From: Cercophora sp. LCS_1
Lineage: Eukaryota; Ascomycota; Sordariomycetes; Sordariales; Lasiosphaeriaceae
DNA: 64,000 bases
Assembly: GCA_036250225.1 (NCBI GenBank)
Contig: JAPZLL010000003.1
Span: forward strand, 1 to 64,000
Reading direction: 5' to 3'
Positions within the stretch are counted from its first letter, which is position 1; each line of letters begins with the position of its first letter. Both the position numbers and the translations under genes were made by a program. The notes under the pieces are model-generated. The model made no database searches, was not told where the DNA came from, and saw nothing but the letters and a program-made list of their open reading frames with translations. This document shows positions 24,856 through 35,738 of this stretch, in pieces.

Positions 24856-26038
24856 GATCAGTCCCTTCAATCGTTTTCCCACGACTGACGGCGCTTGATC
24901 GTCAGTAGGTGAAATGACGTCTACTAAAGATGGAAGCAATAAGGAGCTTGGATAGTAGCCTTACAATTCAGCAGCGTCTCTGGTGCTACCAGAGTGGTAT
25001 GCCGCTCGGAGTTCCGTTGCAGAGGGCAGATAGCAACCGTCTTTGTCGTTGAAGCCTCATTGAGGAGCAGTCTGTGATCACAAATGCTTTCCTAGATCCG
25101 TCTATGAACCTGTGCATGCAATCGCCATAGAGTTTGGGGCTGTTGATGCGACCAAATTGCGGGAATTGCCAGACACAGGCGCAATATGGTCCATGGATTC
25201 TTTGCTCCAAGACCTATTCTTGATCCCATTCAAGTGCGACAAGGTATTCCACGACCCCTGTTACTTTGAGGGGTGTACCTTCCTTGCTGGTAATTCTTGC
25301 GTGATGGTACTTTATCCTGAAATGTGGAAGGAACCACCTTACCAAGTTGGCGACCATCTCGAGACAAGAAAATCAGCCATCAGGTAACTAGCTGATGCCA
25401 CTTCGAGTAGAGATCGCGATTTGCATTTTAGCATACGTGTAGAGAACATCATGATTAATTTTGCGCGATGTTTCAAGCCGTTTGGCGCCGAGTAACATCT
25501 TGAAATCACAAATGTCTGATGTGCCACTCGCCAGAGTGATTTGCGAGGCGTCAACGAATTTGTGCTCTGGGTGTCTGCCAACATAAATCCGACAGCACGG
25601 GACAACCACATCGTAGTTTATCCTGGTTGAGGGCACCAAAGCCAATATCCGTGAATGCTGGATTGTATATGTTGAGACCAGGATTTATTCGCAAAGGCGA
25701 TTTCGGTGCTCCAGTGTTTCTTGTGGACCACTGGAAGACGGGTTCTGCCGAGGGAAGCATAGGGTTCTAAAAGCGGACACACGCAGATCGACGTCGTTCG
25801 TGGGCTGAAACAGAGAGACAACCACTTGGCATCTCCCGTCAACTTACCTAAGTTATCTTTCCCGTCTCAGCCTCAGCCTCAGCTGTCGCACGGCAGGCTG
25901 TCGTTTCTCGTGCAGGAGCTTCACTCTCGACCAGCGAGGCTCAGGTGGCTTTTGAGGCCTGTGGTAGCGAAAGAAATCAGCCGGATAATGGTTCGGAGTT
26001 CATCATGGGAGCTTGTCGTTGACAACATCGCGATCCAA

Positions 26039-26194
26039 GGAACCTTGCAATCGGGCTTCGATCGTCATCTAAAGACCTCATCGTTAGGACAAAAGCGGTA
26101 GGGACCAGGCGCCACAAGCCCAACCAAGAACCTGGGAAAGAATCTGCCAACCATGGAAATGGCGCGGCTGCTAGTGGAACCTTGCAATCGGGCT
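26039..26194. repeat. 19-bp direct repeat pair
   Basis: GGAACCTTGCAATCGGGCT occurs at 26039-26057 and again at 26176-26194, 137 bp apart. The flanks do not match, so this is not a long duplication. It may be a small footprint of rearrangement or chance. Confidence 0.5.
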
Positions 26195-27136
26195 GCATTC
26201 CCTTGATGCATGCGTCTTCGACTTGGCCAAGCGGCTGACAAAAAGAAACTCGCACACTGAACCAGTTAATACCACTTTAAATGGTCTCAACTACACAGGA
26301 AGATAAACTCTATCCCAACTCCTTCGAAATATTGCGTTGTGCTTCTGAATATTATTCAAAGTTCCCTTTTCCATGAAAGAAAAAAAGCCCGCCGAATAAG
26401 TTCGATGGTGTGCGGTTCATTTGTCAGGGACTTGCCGGCCAGGGCAATGCATGGGAGACGACCACAGTGGTTTTCGTTCTGAAACATGGCGCTCTTTCCC
26501 ACGATCCAATCGCAAGCTCCCCCATGCTTGATGCAGCTGCACTCTTCAGCTTTTGCAGCCGACGATGCTACGTTTACACACCTCCCGACGCCCAGCTGGC
26601 AGATATTGCCCCACCACCTCAGGAAGTCATGACGGGAACACGTCCAAAGTCAAGAGTATGTCGTGTCCAGGTGGGGTCGTAGATTCCCGCTGCATCGAGA
26701 CGCGAGAGTCCTGGCGGGGGAGCATCATTACGATTGACTGGCAGCAACTTCGCCGCAGCGCCATGACATCCGCCCCAATCTTATCAGGTGGGTTAAGCAG
26801 CCACCAGGTGGCATTGTTCGAGGCTATGGGTCAGGTACATCTCTCCGGGTTGGCTCTGGTTTCTTCCCGCGCGATGGGGAGCATTGCCTTGGAGAGATCC
26901 GGCTTGGATGCCGAATGGGACGGATGCTGCTGATGATGAAGTGCCAACGATGCGCCCTGATAGCAACCCCAGACAAGCCCTTGTTCGTGCTGTTTTGCGG
27001 GAGGTGCGTGCTCAAGACATCCGTTGCGTACAGGTTCTCAGTCCTAAACGATGTCGGATCGGCCTGGGCAGTGACTACCGTGCCATCGCTCAAAGTACTC
27101 GGAAAGACGGATGTGAGGCTAGGTTGTTTTTGTGTG

Positions 27137-27160
27137 TTTTTTTTTTTTTTTTTTTTTTTT
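27137..27160. repeat. Homopolymer T24
   Basis: Twenty-four consecutive T bases after a short TG run, inside the gene-poor region about 2.7 kb upstream of the gene at 29835. Length may be unreliable in assembly. Confidence 0.85.
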
Positions 27161-29802
27161 GAGGATCGCAGATACAGACCGGGTACCATGTATCCCATCC
27201 ATCGCGTGGCTGCAGCAAAGACGCCGAAATTAGCCGAGACAACGGCTCCGTTTCTAGCTTGGCGTCACCGACCCATCTCACCCGATTCCGTTAGCCGAAG
27301 AGTGAAGAGGCGCTCCCACAGCACGCGCGACGCTTTGGAAGTCCGCGTCAAAGAGCGCAACGCATTTCGGGCTCCGTCCAACCGTCGAATCCGTGGGCGA
27401 CGACCGGATCTATCGAGTCTGCGAGTGGTCGCGGCGGTCCATCCACACAGCTGCGGGTGCCGTGTCGACCCGGTTGCAGAGGGTGAACCGAGCTCCCGTC
27501 GTCTTACCCCTCCCCTGTCTCTTTTCGACATCGTCAAACGTGTCTCCCAAGAGGAGTTTCACGCCCCATCCCAGGGTCTCAGCTTGCCGATCCTCGCAGT
27601 GCGCTGCGCCCCAGCAGTGGATGCGGGCGTGTGTATGTACCGATGTATTTGCACGACACACTCGCAGCCTGTCAACCTCCCGCGCCCTCTTCAGCCGCCG
27701 TTCCGCGCAATAGGGCAGACGGCGGCTGGCGACCTGGTCGGAGAGACGATGCGCCCGCAGTGTTCTCAGATAGGCATGGCGAGCTAAGCCCTAGGCCCGG
27801 ACGGGTCCCCTATGGAGATCACCATGGAGTGGTTCAGACGAGCATCTGACGCCATGATCTGCGACGGTCCATCCTGATGCACGAAGATGGGCTTCCAAAA
27901 CGGTCGGCATATGGGAACGCAGCCAAGGGCAAGCTTGAGCAGGGGATCCGCTGCCCATGGCCTTTGCCGCAAAGCCGCACCCACACCTAAGCCCAGTCCA
28001 ACACATCCCATGGCCACGACAGGGACAGGGCTCCGAACAGCAGAGTCGGCCGGTCGGGGATATCTGGGAGCCGTGCCCACACCTGGTGTGGGGAAGCCTA
28101 AACATCGACTAACAGCTTCCTCAATGCATAATGCGAGGGCTTGTCTTGACGGCGCCGCAGGCGGAAACTCTCTCGACAGACCCTTGTACTTCTCAGATCC
28201 TCCGCCTTGCTGCTGCGATGGTGCCCCTGCTTGCTCCTGGGGGTTAACTGCCATCACTCCTCTTGCACCAGATCCGCCGTCGAGGGCTTTCTTGGCCGAC
28301 TCCCCCACCCGCCACTGAGTATCCCGCGATCACGCTCCTTGGGGATCCCAGCGACCGACCCTGGCCGTTCAAGGTATTCCTGGATTGCTCCCTCGACCGG
28401 GTAGCTCAGCTGTACACCACCTCGCATCGGCCCCAAACATATACTGTACCTCAGACTGTGCCATCGATTCATGCATCAGGGAGCCCAGCCCTTCAACCCA
28501 TACCTATTCGTCCTTCCTTCTTTGGTTCTTTCGTCTTAACTTTTTCGTTTCTTCGTCTTGATCGACAGTTCTGACCGCTCCTTCCATTTACTCGGTTGTG
28601 ATCAGATATCTGTATGTAAACGCTTGGAACCAGCCCTCGTCCTCCTCGAGCGCTGAGGTTGACCCTTCCTCTTAGGTTGTTCCGCCATCACCGTATCGAA
28701 CTCGAGACAACACTTCGGCCCAGTCGTCTTGCTGACCGTCTTTGTTTTTCAGCAATAACGGCTGCGGGTTGGCCCTGTTTCATTCTTGATAGCGCCGACT
28801 TTGGATATCGGACTCTCTTCGTCATCGAGTCTCTGGCTCCAGCCCGAAAGCGAGCCTGGGTTTTTCTTGCTCGGGATCGCCCATCTCGGGGCAGATGTTT
28901 CTTTGGCCGGTTACTGGTACGAAGCGAGTTGACCACTGGTCTGGTTCCTGGATCGTTGGTGTTTCGGGTGTTTCCCGCCGTCTGTGGGGGACAGTCAGTG
29001 CGAGTCTCAAACGTCGATCCCGTTGATAAGACCTTACCAGGACGATCCAGCGCATGTACGCCACGACTGCTGCTTGCTCTACCCCCCTTGTACGGTCCGC
29101 GTGCCTCATAAACCAGGGGATCTCCCGTCATCCTGTCTGCCGGAGCATCCGCCGAAGCTAACTAGACTTCGTCAACAGCGCACGACCGAGGTCAAGCGAC
29201 GACCCCATCGACATCGCATTCGACTTCTCGTGTGCGCGCACTTACCCAAGGGAAAGTAACTTGACGGTTTCTCTGGTTTGGCCATATCTGGACGGCCGAC
29301 GTTGAAGCCCGCAAAGGAACTAAACGGATTCGAACTTCACTCGCGATTGTGGTGTATTGTTTGAAGGAAGCGAGACACTTTAGGATTGACGGGGCGAAGG
29401 ATACGAAAAACCGGGCGAACATTCACCGGAACGAAGAATCGTCCAAGGCGGCGAAGAGAGACCACGAAATTCGACACGATATCGTCACGGCCATCCAAAC
29501 TTATCCGGTATTGCGCAGTGCGTTCTTTGCGCCGGTGTGTGACAGAGCCCTGATCGAACAGCCAACCTCGTCGTCCCAAGGAGAGACGAATAGCGTTGAC
29601 TGGGTTGGCCGATCCGGAGAAAGACGAAACACGGACGCTGATAGCGACATCGAAAGGGGCAGTCAAGGCTGTGATCCAGGTCAGCTAGGTCCGCAACAGT
29701 TTGCCCTTGTGACTCGGCCAATTCCGACCTGTGCCATCCAAGCTGTGGTATCAGCAGGGCCGCTGACAGGTTGAAAGAGGTCTGGGGATTGCGTCCGAGT
29801 GA

Positions 29803-29835
29803 ATGAACCACCAGGACCGGAATCGACATTCATAA
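29803..29835 (+). promoter_or_regulatory. Upstream ORF overlapping the main start codon (TAATG)
   Basis: An ATG at 29803 opens a 10-codon frame (MNHQDRNRHS) whose TAA stop (29833-29835) shares its last A with the ATG of the main coding sequence at 29835. Such TAATG overlaps allow termination-reinitiation in eukaryotic and viral mRNAs and usually lower or condition main-frame translation. That the transcript includes this part is inferred. Confidence 0.6.
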
Positions 29836-32800
29836 TGGACGTGACATCATTGCTCAACTCGTCGTCGGCGGCGGCGATACTGCAACGGCGGGACTCAGTT
29901 GGAAGCTCAACACCATCAGCTACTGGAGACACCACAGCGACTTCAACAGCCGTGCCTACGCCGTCGCCAGAAAGGACGCCGCCTCGAAGGATGGGGTCCC
30001 GGTCACCGATCCGGAACCGCACACCATGGGATGCCGGTGGTTATTCACTGCCACTGGCTCTCGACACAAAATCCATCCCTAGTCTGAGTGAATCAACGTC
30101 GCACCCCTCATTTTATCCCAACAGCAGCAGTGGGTCCCCCACCGGTTGCTGCGACGCACACCCATCCAGCAGCCCAAAATCCGCCCACCATAAATTCTCG
30201 GATTCTCACAGCTCTCTCTCCTCATCCTTCTCGGCAACAACATCCAGCGGCAGTTCTCTTTCACACTCGCGCATATCTTCCCTATCCACCGTTAGTGAGT
30301 TTCAGCCTTTGCCCACGCTCCTTTCGGATCTTGCGTTCGACAAACCCGATCTGCCTTTGAAGAAACTTGCATCCGGACCCGACCACCCTACTTCCTCTTC
30401 GCCGTTCCTTTGCTCGGCTACCTTCGACGGCTCGAGAGATCCCAATCTTCGCTCCACCAGCCTCTTCACCTCGCCTAAGGCCGTCGCTTCTGGTCGTCCC
30501 CGTTCGCCATCAGAGGTCGCCATGGCCGGTCGGCACCAAGACCCGGGCGCAGACCCAGACCCCATGGATGTCTACAATCATTCCGGCGCCCAGTATAGTC
30601 TGGCCACTGGCAGCAGAGCCAATGGATCCTACCGCTCCCAAAGGTACGTTTTTTTATCACCATTTTCCTTGTTGTGGTGTTTTGTGACTTTCGTTCCTTC
30701 CTTGGGCAAGTGGCCGTTCAGACGCGTCTGCTTGTCCAATTACGCGTCGGGAGGCGGGGCATGACGTCATATGTGCGCACGAGCCACTACAATACCCGCG
30801 CGTCCGCCTCAAGGTTTCTTCAGCCCCGCACACCCCGCATCCCGCACCCGCGCTTCTGCTCGCACAGCAAGCGCTGTGCATCATTAGTTGCATCCACTTT
30901 TCTTCATACACATCCCCGCTTTTGTCATATATCCAGATGAAGCCACCGCGAGAATCAGAGAGTGCAAACGTCAGATGTGCTGACAACATAACACAGCCCA
31001 GGCGAGCCCAGGCAGTCACAGAATGGCAACAATACTGGTGAAAATGAGTCCTCCCTCGTCCCACGGGACGGCCGCCCACTCCATAAGAGGGCAGTGTCGG
31101 CGCCCGACTTTGCAGCGATGAGCTCGAGCTCGACGGCACATTCGGCCCACCCAGATGACGGATACCACCCGGATATCAAGCTGATCGTCGAGGCATATGG
31201 CCCATTGTTCGCGGACATGTTTGCCGATTTCTACAATGACGTAAACGCACTTGAAGCCCAACGCGCAAATATTGAGAACGACATCCTCAGCAACAGCACG
31301 GCGTGCAAGGTTCCCAATGGCCCATGTGTTCTCCAATCCCCGCCCAGGAAGATCATTACGCATCTGTTTGGTCGGAACAAGTCTTGCACACGAGACGTGC
31401 CAAACTGTGTCTGGCCGCATTACTGTCGCAAGCACTACCAAAGATACAGGTACAGGGATTCCGGCGGCGAGTTTTGCCTGCTTCAGGCAGGGCTGGTCAT
31501 TGAGGCGATTTTCCGCATTCAAGTGTGGTGCGACACGAATGTCCGCGCTGTTGAACTGAAGAGAGCAAATGGGGAGATCACAGCCGATCCGCTCATCGTG
31601 CAGGACTGGTCCTTGGGTACAAGAAAGCGCGACCAGAAGCGAAGAGAGGAGAAGATGGAGCAGAAGAAGGCCCATCTGAATGCCAACAACAAGCGGCCTC
31701 ATGCTGATAACGACGGCTTGGACGAGGAGGCCAACCAGGAGGCAGAGGACGACGATGACGATGACAACAACAGTCCCGTCGGTGGCGCTGTGGATGGATG
31801 GCTGTTGCAGAGGTGCGGGCATAAGTACAGCACCCTCCAAATACTGGAGGTTGCAATCCGCATCAAAAAGGAGTTGATGGAGGGGAAGCGTCTCAAAATG
31901 CCTGACATTGAAATCCTGCCCAATTTCGTGGGCGGGGATAAGGGCCAAAAGAAGGCAAAAGCGCCCCGGAAGCCTAGCGTCGCGAAGGTTAATATCCATA
32001 AGAAAGCAAAGTCGACGGGCGTGGGCGCGGGTGCCCGAAACACCCAATTCCCGACCCCGGGTCCCAGCAACCAGCTGGGCATGGGCTACGGCTTTGGCCA
32101 AGCTGGTGGTCCTCCTGCCGGGGACGGGGCTCGTGTTGCCCCCGCGCTGCCGCCCATCCACCCGGGCTACGACGGTACCGCTCCGCGGAACGCAGCCCGT
32201 ACGGTGCCTCGTGTGCAATACTCGAACTTGTTCGGGGGCATCCCCGAGGGAAAGGCTCAGGGCACGGTCGACAACCAGCGCCAGCAGGCGCCACAGCGAC
32301 CATATGCTGCTCTGCCAGGTCTGCCGGGTTTGCCTTTGCCTGTGATGCAGCCGGCTCTTGCCCAGCCGAACCCCTATGGCCAGCGGAACTATCCCGGCAG
32401 CCATTCTCGGTCTCATTCAGAGATTCGCTCGTCCCAGGCGCCCCCCTACTTTGGGCATCATCACAATGGCAATCAGCCAGCTGGCCAGTCTTCAGGGGCA
32501 AACCATCTGCCGAGTTTCCCATCCATGGGCAACAACGACCGTGGCCATTACGGTACGCACAATGCCGCGCCTTTCGACTTCTCGCAGTCCAACGACCACT
32601 ACTCTACCCCGCCCACGGCAAACGACAATATTGGCAATGGATTCAACTCGAGTTGGCCGATGCAGAACCCGCGCCCTCAGCCGAGCAGCATGATGGGGCC
32701 GTATCCACCCATCTCAGGTGTTAGTCCGAACGGCTTGACGAATGGCTCGACAAATGGCTACGGCAGCTACGGCAGCGGTGCTAAGCACACTCGCTCCCAG

Positions 32801-32935
32801 AGCAATCCGGTGCCCTCGAGCTACAGATCTCCTCACTTGTCAGCAGGTCAGTCGCAGTACCAGGGCGCGCCCCAGTATCCTGGACAGCGACCCGGCGACA
32901 GCTACGGGAACGGCCAATACTCTAACGGATACTAA
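29835..32935 (+). CDS. Large low-complexity fungal protein with Cys/His core, probable regulator
   Basis: Two exons (29835-30643 and 30997-32935) encode 915 residues. The N-terminus MDVTSLLNSSSAAAILQRRD resembles the opening of several fungal transcriptional regulators, followed by a long Ser/Pro/Thr-rich disordered part. The conserved core (about 330-460) contains RNKSCTRD, VPNCVWPHYC and RKHYQRYRYR, with Cys400, Cys407, Cys413 and His416 forming a possible metal-binding cluster. A second conserved block, ILEVAIRIKKELMEGKRLKM, follows after an Asp-rich stretch. The C-terminal 280 residues are Gly/Asn/Gln/Pro/Tyr-rich and prion-like. I do not recognise a named family. The 353-nt intron may hide a small exon. 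A nuclear regulatory role is an inference from composition. A uORF overlaps the start. Confidence 0.8.
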
Positions 32936-33110
32936 GAGCTCTATCCTTCGATTCCCCATGCCGACGATCACTCATCTTCACGATCGGTAATTCTTGCGAT
33001 AGTTGCTGTCGTTGTCATACTAGCCATATCTCCTTCTTTACTGGCGGTGGACAGGACATGCGGCTCAGTCGGCATACCGCCGGCGTGACCTGGTTCCATC
33101 CCCAGCAGGT

Positions 33111-33264
33111 CGCGATCTGAACTCACTATCGCGATCTCAAAGCATGGCCGCGATCTCAACTCAAGGCCGCGATCCCCACCCCCAGGACCGCGGTCTCAAC
33201 TTAAGGCTTTGATTTCAGCACAAAGCTGCAATTCCAATACGAGTCCGCGATCCCAAGTCACTCA
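33111..33264. repeat. Degenerate 19-bp minisatellite, 8 copies
   Basis: Eight head-to-tail units of consensus CGCGATCTCAACTCAAGGC. They start at 33111, 33130, 33149, 33168 (21 bp), 33189, 33208, 33227 and 33246. Units 6 and 7 are the most diverged. Most units open with CGCGATC, several within the palindrome TCGCGA or CCGCGG. It starts 176 bp after a stop codon, so it may be in the 3' untranslated region. Confidence 0.8.
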
Positions 33265-33534
33265 CGACACTCTTTCCTTACATTTCCTATCACGGGTGGA
33301 ACACGAGCACACAACAGTGCATGAACCATGGGACGCCACTGCGTGCGACCTCATGTGGGTGACGAAAGATAGGCTCCAAGGAATGATGAAAGAGTACGGC
33401 AGCGTTTCTATCTCACCTTTGCGCCTTCAGTCTTCACACTCACCTTCACCGGCGGTTTTTGCACGGATCTCTCTATTTTTCTCGGCAATTTACCTTTGAG
33501 AGAGAGGGGGGGTGTAACCTGGATAAAAAACCAA

Positions 33535-33702
33535 CATCCATTTAGACCACCACTCGATTCCCTTTATCAGCGTCAGCCATTTCAGGCAGATTAGCTTTGG
33601 GACGGATGGACTAGGAGGTCTTTGCATCCATTTGGACCACTCCGTTTCCTTTCTTTTTATCAGCAGCAGTCAATCAACTCTGACAGCTTAGCTTTGGGAA
33701 CG
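33535..33702. repeat. Diverged direct duplication of about 75 bp
   Basis: Copy 1 (33535-33605) and copy 2 (33625-33702) share the ordered blocks CATCCATTTxGACCAC, a TTTATCAGC stretch and TTAGCTTTGGGA, with small insertions between. It is a local tandem-like duplication in non-coding DNA. Confidence 0.6.
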
Positions 33703-35738
33703 GGGCAGGAGAAACGGAGTTTACGGTTATGGTTTTTCGTCTTTTGATACCCACGGGTTTCCTCTCTCGCTTTCACAGTTCGGTTCGGTTCGGTTTCACC
33801 CAGCGACCTAGTTTTCGAGATACTTTGGGCTTATCCCTAGGTTAATTTCGATCTTCACTATATCTTAGCTCCCTCTGGCGTTGTGTCTTTTTCTGTCTGT
33901 TTGCTGTTTGTTTGCTGCTTTCGCCTGATTGGAGTGTTGATGTTGATATTTAAGTTGGGATACTTGTTTGGTGCTAGGTACCCCATTATGAAGTATGGTT
34001 ACCCTCGCAAGGGGGATGGGGGATGAAAGGTCCTTATACAGGTTGCACTACGAACTGTTATGGGGCGTTATCGGCGTTCACAGGGCGTCTGAGGAAAAGC
34101 TTGAAGTGGGTGTCTGATGTTCATATCACCATGGTCGATCGTTAACAGCACGGGTCCAAGAAAGGATCATGGGGGACAGAAAGCTTCGCGTATGGAGTTT
34201 GTTCTCATTTTTGTATTTGTACCCTTCCGGAGCTGGCTATCAAAGTTCGAAGAATGAGCCATGTACAAGGCTACGCTGCGTTTTGTCAAGGACGGAGAGG
34301 GAGAAGCGGGAGGTCCACTACCTATCTAGTCGAGCAACAAGCAATGCGTTCACATCTGCCCCTGAGCATCATCGTCGTCATCATCGCACTCGAACTCTTG
34401 TCTCACCATAGCAGCTGCACTACCTACCTACTCCTCTGGATTCCCTAGGGGGAAATGCTAACCTGGAGGATGCAGGGATACCTCGTCGCCACCAAGAGTC
34501 GAGTGGCACGGAAGCGCAAGGTCTGGTAAGTAATTTTCTGGCACTGTACGACAAAGAAGAGCAGACTGTAATTCGGATGTTGGCTCCTTTGAGACGAAGG
34601 AGGAGGCAATGAATCGTGACTCGGATGTCTGATCAAGTGACCATCCCATCGACCATCTGAATCATGAGCGCAATACGTCAGCTCAGCTCAACTCAACGGA
34701 TGACCTCTGATGTTTTGCTCCGTTTCCCCCGCATATTATGGCGTCAGCTTGCAGCATAGGTTTCGGACGGGATAGTCCCTCCACTTGTGGGAAACGCCAA
34801 GCAGGAGAGCTCGAGTCGAGCTTTTGGGATCCGCCACCTGATCTTGCGATGATGGCAAGATTCTTTGCCTGAATGGGTCTCGTCTGGGAAAGGTTCTAGG
34901 ATAGCTGTTGAGTAAATAGCTAAGGTTGTGGAGAAATTGGAACAAAGCTCCAATACCCCCGAATTTGGCATGGTTTGTTCCCGCCCGCTGGCCAATCTGC
35001 ACTACACTACCGGCTGCGCCGGCAATGCAGCATAATTTGATGTGGTTTAGCTTCTTTGTGTCACCTTCAGATCCCTGAAACATTGAACGAGGCCTGGGGG
35101 GTTCGATCGATGCCGCGGGGTCGAGGACCGGGGCTTGGGGACCGCTGCGCTCTCTCACACCCAGGAAAGGGCAAGAGTGCCGTCTGCAAAGCCGTTGGAC
35201 GGGTCCAGTTTTTTTTTTTCTTCAAAAAATTCCTCAACACCAGCCAATTCTTTAAATTGCCGAATTCGACATGTTTGCCAACTTCATTCAACAGTCACGT
35301 CGCTACGATGTCTCGACAAGGCAATCCGGCGATAAGGCGTGAGGGGAGTGATTGCTGCAGGGGGTCAAATCCGACCCGGATTTCGCAAAGTTCCCGACTG
35401 CTTAGGCGCCGTCCCATTGTCTCATAATCAAGGCCCAAGCTCCCATCCGGTGCCCTCGATCCCCCCCACGGCGGAGACTGCATTGCCATTGCCCATTGAT
35501 TTGATCTCCCTCGCAAGCATCTCTCTTCCAAACAAGGATACCAAGGAGCTGGGTCTCTTGCTTTTTGTTCTTTGAGCCGCATTGAATTCCAAGGCGAACG
35601 CTTGAAACTGCGACGACTGGCTACCCTGGTTGCTTTTGGCGATATTCTTTCCTGAACTTCATGATCAATCACCTGTCGCGCGCCATTCTCGCGTCTTTGT
35701 CGACTCGTCGATAGCTTCGAGAGGTCAGGAAGGCCGCG

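Larger units (their letters stand above)
20530..29834. other. Gene-poor region of about 9.3 kb
   Basis: Between the divergent amidophosphoribosyltransferase gene and the long regulatory-looking gene at 29835 I can support no full-length gene. The frames here are short, mostly without ATG starts or recognisable domains. The region contains a 24-base T tract (27137-27160), a 19-bp direct repeat (26039-26057 and 26176-26194), and a weak three-exon candidate at 24449-24855. No transposase, integrase, long terminal repeat or rRNA was recognised. The right part is probably the promoter and long untranslated leader of the next gene. Confidence 0.5.
32936..35738. other. Intergenic region with minisatellite
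   Basis: About 2.8 kb between two plus-strand genes. The left part is the 3' flank of the Cys/His-core gene and contains an 8-copy 19-bp repeat and a diverged direct duplication, listed separately. The right part is the P450 promoter. No protein gene is supported. Confidence 0.5.

Noticed and set aside
28400..28416. GTAGCTCAGCTGTACAC, resembling a tRNA D arm
   Set aside because: No acceptor, anticodon or T-arm partner sequences at the right distances on either strand.
29318..29340. GGATTCGAAC, resembling a minus-strand tRNA T loop
   Set aside because: The flanking bases do not form a T stem and no other arms are present.
20530..29834. Transposon or virus-derived remnant in the gene-poor gap
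   Set aside because: No reverse transcriptase, transposase, capsid or polymerase motif, and no terminal repeats, could be recognised in the frames.
31016..32416. 466-codon minus-strand open frame
   Set aside because: Antisense shadow of the Cys/His-core gene; the plus strand carries conserved protein sequence and splice junctions.
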